A stretch of DNA of 64,000 bases from JANNSX01 sp041397825 (GTDB taxonomy: Bacteria; Pseudomonadota; Alphaproteobacteria; Rhizobiales; Hyphomicrobiaceae): contig JAWKVX010000003.1 in assembly GCA_041397825.1 (NCBI GenBank), positions 806,001 to 870,000 of the forward strand, in the 5' to 3' direction. Made by a program: the position numbers and the translations under genes. This document shows, piece after piece, positions 59,994 through 64,000 of this stretch (position 1 is its first letter; each line of letters begins with the position of its first letter). The notes below the pieces were generated by a model. The model saw only the letters and a list, made by a program, of their open reading frames with translations, searched no databases and was not told the DNA's origin.

Positions 59994-60075
59994 GGACACG
60001 GCAGTCCTAGCTTCCTATTCTTCATACGGTGTAATGGCAGACGCTCTGTGTTGCCGCATTGAGGAGGAGACCCGC

Positions 60076-61089
60076 ATGGCCACCATCATCGGCACGAATG
60101 GCAAGAACCGGCTGCTCGGCACATCAGCGAGCGACAAGATCAAGGGGCTGGGCGGCAACGACACGATTTTTGGGCGGAATGGCAACGACATCATCTACGG
60201 CGGTACGGGCAACGACATCATCGATGGCGGCAACGGCGCCGACACGCTCTACGGCGAGGCCGGCAACGACACGCTGAAAGGCGGTGCCGGGGCCGACAAG
60301 CTGAAAGGCGGGGTCGGCAACGACAAGCTCTACGCCGGCAAGGGCAATGATGTCGTCGTTCTGGGCCAGGCGGGCAATGACAAGATCTACGGCGAGGCCG
60401 GCAACGACGTTCTGAGAGGCGGCGACGGCAAGGATCGAATCCTCGGCGGTACGGGCGCGGACAAGCTCTACGGCGATGCCGGCGACGACATTCTCGAAGG
60501 CGGCACCGGTGCCGATCAGCATATCGGCGGCGCCGGCATCGACTGGGTCACCTACGAGCATGCGACGAGCGGTGTCGGCATGGACTTGGGCACGAATATC
60601 GGCAATGTCGGCGAGGCGATCGGCGACACCTTTTCGAGCATCGAGAATATCAAGGGCTCCAATCACGACGATGGCGGCGGCGTGTTTGGCACAGCTGGCC
60701 TCTATGGCAACAGTGGCAACAATACGATCCTCGGACTCGGTGGCGACGACTCGCTCTTTGGCCAGGATGGCGACGACATGCTGTTCGGTGGGCCCGGCAA
60801 TGATATCCTAAGAGGTGGAGATGGATCCGATTTCCTGGACGGAGGTGCCGGGCAAGACCAAATCGACTTGGGTCCAGATTCGTTAGGGAAGCCGGATGAA
60901 GTCGTACTCCACAAAGACGCGCCCGACAGAATTTTCGGGTTCAGTGGTGTCAACGAGCTTGAGCCGGATTTTGACAAATTGATCCTGAGTGAGGCTGAGT
61001 TCGGAATCTCCTCCCTTACAAATGGAGTGAATTTTTTTCGCAAGTGGGGGCACCCAGCAACGATCTCGGAGCATCAGGAGCGGCCGTGA
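60076..61089 (+). CDS. RTX-like calcium-binding protein, zero-frame product (337 residues)
   Basis: The protein begins MATIIGTNGKNRLLGTSASD and has RTX nonapeptides from residue about 20 to 155 (GGNDTIFGRNGNDIIYGGTG and similar), a spacer, and a second cluster near residues 215-275. It lacks a Sec signal, as normal for type I secreted RTX proteins. GAGGAGGAG precedes the ATG at 60076. The frame ends after NGVNFFRKWGHPA, which is unlike any RTX C-terminus. The true C-terminus lies in the -1 frame from 61038. The lux-box-like site upstream and the divergent LuxR gene suggest quorum control. Confidence 0.87.
   Translation: MATIIGTNGKNRLLGTSASDKIKGLGGNDTIFGRNGNDIIYGGTGNDIIDGGNGADTLYGEAGNDTLKGGAGADKLKGGVGNDKLYAGKGNDVVVLGQAGNDKIYGEAGNDVLRGGDGKDRILGGTGADKLYGDAGDDILEGGTGADQHIGGAGIDWVTYEHATSGVGMDLGTNIGNVGEAIGDTFSSIENIKGSNHDDGGGVFGTAGLYGNSGNNTILGLGGDDSLFGQDGDDMLFGGPGNDILRGGDGSDFLDGGAGQDQIDLGPDSLGKPDEVVLHKDAPDRIFGFSGVNELEPDFDKLILSEAEFGISSLTNGVNFFRKWGHPATISEHQERP
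61032..61038 (+). other. T7 run in slippery register (T TTT TTT)
   Basis: In the RTX zero frame the codons read AAT TTT TTT CGC, so the seven T form T-TTT-TTT, a canonical X-XXY-YYZ heptamer. A -1 shift after the second TTT resumes at 61038 with TCG and continues in the frame of the missing RTX C-terminus. Transcriptional slippage on T7 would give the same product. A plain deletion/insertion in the homopolymer is the alternative. Confidence 0.55.
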
Positions 61090-61217
61090 TAATTGTCGAC
61101 ATTACTGGGCAAGACGTCTGGTATGATAAGGATGGTAGCCAAGGTGTGCACCCAGTTCTCATAGCGATTGTCAGCGGTAGCTCGTTGTCATCGCTAGACT
61201 TTTCAATCGTCGCTTGA
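61038..61217 (+). pseudogene. RTX C-terminal module continuing in the -1 frame
   Basis: This frame encodes 59 residues after the shift: SQVGAPSNDLGASGA, then AVIIVDITGQDVWYDKDGSQ, then HPVLIAIVSGSSLSSLDFSI and a stop at 61215-61217. It aligns well with the C-terminus of the other RTX protein in the window (IVYDKTTGALYYDADGSG ... AIQFATISNKASLTAADF). Such a module normally sits at the end of RTX proteins. The frame has no stop and no own start. It is either reached by frameshifting or has been separated by a single-base indel. Confidence 0.75.
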
Positions 61218-61409
61218 AGGACTACGCAAGCAAGCTTGGCCGCCGTTCTTCTGGTGCAGCATTGGTTGCTGCGTCTGGGGCCATCGGCCGGACTAGGCTG
61301 GCAGATACTGTTATCCCGCCGTCAATTCATGCTCTGCTCCCCTTCGAATGCGTCACCATGATGACGTGAGGGAGGTGTCTGCAGCCAGGCGTTAGACGAA
61401 ACACGCCTT

Positions 61410-61877
61410 CTACCGCCCCGCCGCCGTCGGTGTGACCGCCAGCCCGATCAGCCGCCAGCGGCCGTCGACAAGGCGCCAGGAGATGTCGAAGCCGATCCGG
61501 AGCGGTCGTGTCGGCATGTAGCCGGTGAGCCGCAACTGCCCGGCCCCTGTGACCGAGGCCGGCGCCGTCAGGCGTGGCTCGAACAGGACCGTCGGAGCCA
61601 GTGCGACGTTGAGCCGGCGATAGCCGGCGAAGCTCTCGGCGAGGGCGGCGGCCGTATGCCCCGCCTGGAACTCGGGCGCCGCCAGATCGCGCAGCACCGA
61701 GTAGTTGCCCGTCGCATTCGCCTGATCGAGCGCCATCAGCGCCTGATAGATCAGGATCGCCTGGGCGTAGCGGTCGGGGGCAGCGGGCGTCGCCGCATCC
61801 GTGCCCGCGGCATCGGCGGTGGCCGCCCAGGCACTGGAAAGTGCCATAAGCAGGTTCAGGATCATCAGCAGGCGCAT
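61410..61877 (-). CDS. Small exported protein linked to the YadA-like adhesin
   Basis: The 155-residue protein has a signal peptide (MRLLMILNLLMALSSAWA, cleavage near AAT-ADA) and a mature domain with an NTF2-like feel at the C-terminal end (FDISWRLVDGRWRLIGLAVT). GGGAGGAGAT precedes the ATG at 61877. It starts 11 bases after the stop of the trimeric autotransporter gene, so they are co-transcribed. It may assist export or surface assembly of the adhesin; I know no established function. Confidence 0.78.
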   Translation of the reverse strand: MRLLMILNLLMALSSAWAATADAAGTDAATPAAPDRYAQAILIYQALMALDQANATGNYSVLRDLAAPEFQAGHTAAALAESFAGYRRLNVALAPTVLFEPRLTAPASVTGAGQLRLTGYMPTRPLRIGFDISWRLVDGRWRLIGLAVTPTAAGR

Positions 61878-61888
61878 GATCTCCTCCC

Positions 61889-63808
61889 TCACCACGCGAA
61901 GGTGATGCCGGCGCGGCCGCCGACCTCGCCCGAATCGGTGCCGATGCCGAGGCCACCGGAGAGATAGACGCCCTCGTCGAGCCGCCCGGCGGCGCCGAAG
62001 GCGAGCGCGTTCGAGCCGTCGAAATGGCCGTAGTTGAGCGACATGGCGAAATTCGTTTCCGAGGGCAGCAACGAGGCGCCGGAGAGCGCGAAGGCCATGG
62101 CGATGCCTTCGGTGTTGGTGTCGATCCGGCTCTGCATGTTGCTGTAGTCGGTGTTGATCTGGTCGACGCGGTTGCTGGTGGCGTCCATGTCGGAGCGAAG
62201 TGCGGCGATGTCCTGGTCGTGGCCGTCGGCGCGTTTGCCGAGGGTCGCGATCTCCCTGGTATGCCGGTTGATGGTCTTCGTATGCTGACCGGTCGTCCGT
62301 TTGAGACTGTTGATGTCGTTGCGGTTCTGGGTGATGCGCGTGTTGTGATTGCCGAGCGTCGTATTGATGTTGGTGATCTGCGTCGTGTGACCGCCGACGG
62401 TGGTCTCGAGATTGTCGATGTCGGTGCGGTTCTGGGTGATGCGCGTGTTGTGATTGCCGAGCGTGGTGTTGATGCTCGTGATCTGGGTGGTGTGGGTGCT
62501 GACGTCGGTCTGGAGGTTGTCGATATCGGTGCGGTTCTGCGTGATCCGCGTCTCGTGGTTCGCCGTCGTCGTCTGGAGCGCGGCGATGTCGGTATCGTGA
62601 CCATCGACACGACCGTCGAGGACGGCGATATCGATGTCGTGCTGGTCGACGCGGCCATCGAGCACCGAGACGTCCGTCTGCAGCGTCGCCACGCCGCCCT
62701 CGACGGCGGTCAGGCGAACCTCGTGATCGGCGGTGGTCGTCTCTAGGGCGAGGATATCGGCATCGTGTCCGTCGAGTCTGAGATCATGTGCGTCGACACG
62801 GGCATCGAGCGTCGCCAGGTCGGCGAAGATCTGCCCGCCGTCCGAGGCGAGGTTGCCGTTGGCATCCGTCGTCACAACCTCGAGCGCGCCCGACTGCTGA
62901 GCCACGCTCGATGCGGTGGGGAGGCCGGCGGCCGTCAGGGTGTTGCTCGAGGCACCGAGCATGATCTGATTGGCGCGGGCGGTGTCGACGCCGGTGCCGA
63001 TCGCGATCGAGTTGGCGAAACCGGCACCCGAATCCTGACCGAGCGCGATGCCGTCGGTGCCGGTCGCCTGGGCGCCTTGACCAAGAGCCAGGGTGTTGGT
63101 GGCGCTCGCGCGGCTGCCCTGGCCGAGGGCCACGCTGGAGGTGCCGCTCGCCTGGCTCGCCATGCCGAGGGCGACGCTGAGGTCGCCACTCGCCGAGTTT
63201 GAGCCGCCGAGGGCGGTCGAGCCCGCGCCACTGGCTCGCGATCCTTGACCGATGGCCGTACTGTTGCTGGAGGACGCTTGCGATCCCTGGCCGACGGCGG
63301 TGGTGTTGTCGACGGCGGCGTTGGCCGTCTGGCCAACCGCCGTCGAGAGATTGCCGACGGCCGTGGCGCTCGCGCCGATGGCGGTGGAGGCGGCACCCTG
63401 GCCGAGCGAGGCCTGGCCAAGGGCGGTAGCGCTGGTGGCGGCAGCCTGGGAACTCTGGCCGAGGGCGGTGGCATTGTCGCCGCCCGCCTCGGCATTCTGG
63501 CCGACGGCTGTGGTGAGGGCGTTCGATGCCGACGCCGCCTCGCCGATGGCGGTCGAGTGCAGGCCGAGCGCGGTGGCGTCCTCGCCGACGGCCGTCGATT
63601 GGAAGCCGGAGGCATCCGCGGTCAAACCGCATGCGAGCGAGGTGAGGCCGGCGCCGGTCTGGCAATCCTGGGCAAGAATGGGCCGGCTTGCCCCCACCAT
63701 CAGCAGCACGGATGCGACGATCGCAACGATGTAGGCGATGAGGGGGGCGGCCAGATGGGAGACAGCTGTGCGCGAAGCGGATTCAGACGAAAGGTCATGT
63801 CGGGACAC
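61889..63808 (-). CDS. YadA-like trimeric autotransporter adhesin
   Basis: The 639-residue product starts at GTG 63808, behind CGGAG with 8 bases spacing; upstream sequence in frame has no signal. An extended signal peptide follows (LIAYIVAIVASVLLMVGASR, cleavage near ILA-QDC). Residues about 60-330 are a YadA-type head built from about 19 repeats such as GDNATALGQSSQA. Then comes a coiled-coil stalk, including a 35-residue repeat (RITQNRTDIDNLQTDVSTHT). The C-terminal 70 residues are the membrane anchor (GIAMAFALSGASLLPSE to TFAW). Such proteins are surface adhesins in Gram-negative bacteria. Confidence 0.92.
   Translation of the reverse strand: MSRHDLSSESASRTAVSHLAAPLIAYIVAIVASVLLMVGASRPILAQDCQTGAGLTSLACGLTADASGFQSTAVGEDATALGLHSTAIGEAASASNALTTAVGQNAEAGGDNATALGQSSQAAATSATALGQASLGQGAASTAIGASATAVGNLSTAVGQTANAAVDNTTAVGQGSQASSSNSTAIGQGSRASGAGSTALGGSNSASGDLSVALGMASQASGTSSVALGQGSRASATNTLALGQGAQATGTDGIALGQDSGAGFANSIAIGTGVDTARANQIMLGASSNTLTAAGLPTASSVAQQSGALEVVTTDANGNLASDGGQIFADLATLDARVDAHDLRLDGHDADILALETTTADHEVRLTAVEGGVATLQTDVSVLDGRVDQHDIDIAVLDGRVDGHDTDIAALQTTTANHETRITQNRTDIDNLQTDVSTHTTQITSINTTLGNHNTRITQNRTDIDNLETTVGGHTTQITNINTTLGNHNTRITQNRNDINSLKRTTGQHTKTINRHTREIATLGKRADGHDQDIAALRSDMDATSNRVDQINTDYSNMQSRIDTNTEGIAMAFALSGASLLPSETNFAMSLNYGHFDGSNALAFGAAGRLDEGVYLSGGLGIGTDSGEVGGRAGITFAW
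62321..62580. repeat. 105-base tandem repeats encoding the adhesin stalk
   Basis: The sequence GCGGTTCTG begins at 62321, 62426 and 62531, exactly 105 bases apart. The first two copies are near-identical and the third diverges after its first third. The encoded unit is 35 residues, five heptads, which keeps the coiled coil in register. Such repeats can expand or contract by recombination and change stalk length. Confidence 0.85.
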
Positions 63809-64000
63809 GGTACAAACTCCGAACGGTGACGCAGAACCAGCGGACAGCGCAGGCCGGGAGAGCGATGGCCTTTGCCGTCCGTCAACCAAGGGTGGTCGTT
63901 CTTGGTAAAGAATGTGTAAACTGTCGCGCACAGGTTGCGGCATGGAGGGGCTTACGCCTGGCCGCGGCAAAACTGATAGTCCGTCGGCGCCGTAAATTTA

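Noticed and set aside
1..64000. tRNA, rRNA, CRISPR arrays, insertion sequences, prophage or attachment sites
   Set aside because: No matching sequence pattern, transposase or integrase reading frame, or regular spacer array was seen.

Overview
The window is GC-rich with long, tightly packed genes, many 4-base start/stop overlaps and several GTG or TTG starts. The gene content (MarR, IclR, LysR and PucR regulators of catabolic genes, a TctCBA solute uptake system, CoA-ester pathways, HspQ, bacterioferritin, a LuxR-type regulator without a synthase) suggests a free-living, metabolically versatile alphaproteobacterium, probably of the Hyphomicrobiales/Rhodospirillales type. That placement is inference; no rRNA or tRNA gene is present to confirm it.

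Layout. 1-3206: 3' part of a leucine/isovalerate (liu) operon (biotin-carrying carboxylase subunit, HMG-CoA lyase, methylglutaconyl-CoA hydratase type protein). 3025-6586: a small exported protein, argC, and a divergent ATP-grasp/HAD pair. 6841-9636: a 931-residue RTX-like calcium-binding repeat protein. 9690-10802: an rRNA methyltransferase. 10900-18557: an aromatic CoA-ester operon built around a fused flavin monooxygenase/Old Yellow Enzyme protein of the 2-aminobenzoyl-CoA or salicylyl-CoA type, with MarR, SDR, enoyl-CoA hydratase, acyl-CoA dehydrogenase and RidA. 18645-20645: a molybdopterin oxidoreductase. 20701-30317: a partial homoprotocatechuate meta-cleavage set (hpaD, hpaE, hpaH type), an MBL hydrolase, a class III aminotransferase, an IclR regulator and a divergent tctCBA transporter. 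30372-37377: small housekeeping or stress genes, including a GFA-family gene broken by two frameshifts beside an intact relative, a glycosylase, a PucR regulator, a CitE-like lyase, hspQ and a bacterioferritin without the usual heme-ligand Met. 35787-36891 shows no convincing gene.

37541-51970 is the most unusual part: about 14 genes in a row on the minus strand (three Rieske oxygenase alpha subunits, two enolase-superfamily enzymes, an iron-sulfur Old Yellow Enzyme fusion, an M24-fold enzyme with a DddP-like active-site pattern, two metallo-beta-lactamase-fold proteins with an H-x-E-x-x-H motif, a methyltransferase, a GNAT protein, two SDRs and an MDR dehydrogenase), with a divergent LysR gene. 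All three Rieske proteins carry Glu where ring-hydroxylating enzymes usually have the bridging Asp, as in carnitine/choline-type oxygenases. This makes an uncharacterised pathway for a betaine-like or other onium compound a reasonable hypothesis.

53052-58878 holds a TauE exporter, dusA, a DUF1801 protein, an MscS channel and an NfeD/SPFH pair. 59070-61217 holds a LuxR-type regulator and a divergent RTX protein, separated by a good lux-box-like dyad; the RTX reading frame shifts by -1 at a T7 run into a convincing RTX C-terminus. 61410-63808 is a YadA-like trimeric autotransporter followed by a small exported protein. The window therefore combines catabolic islands with three probable surface or secreted repeat proteins.
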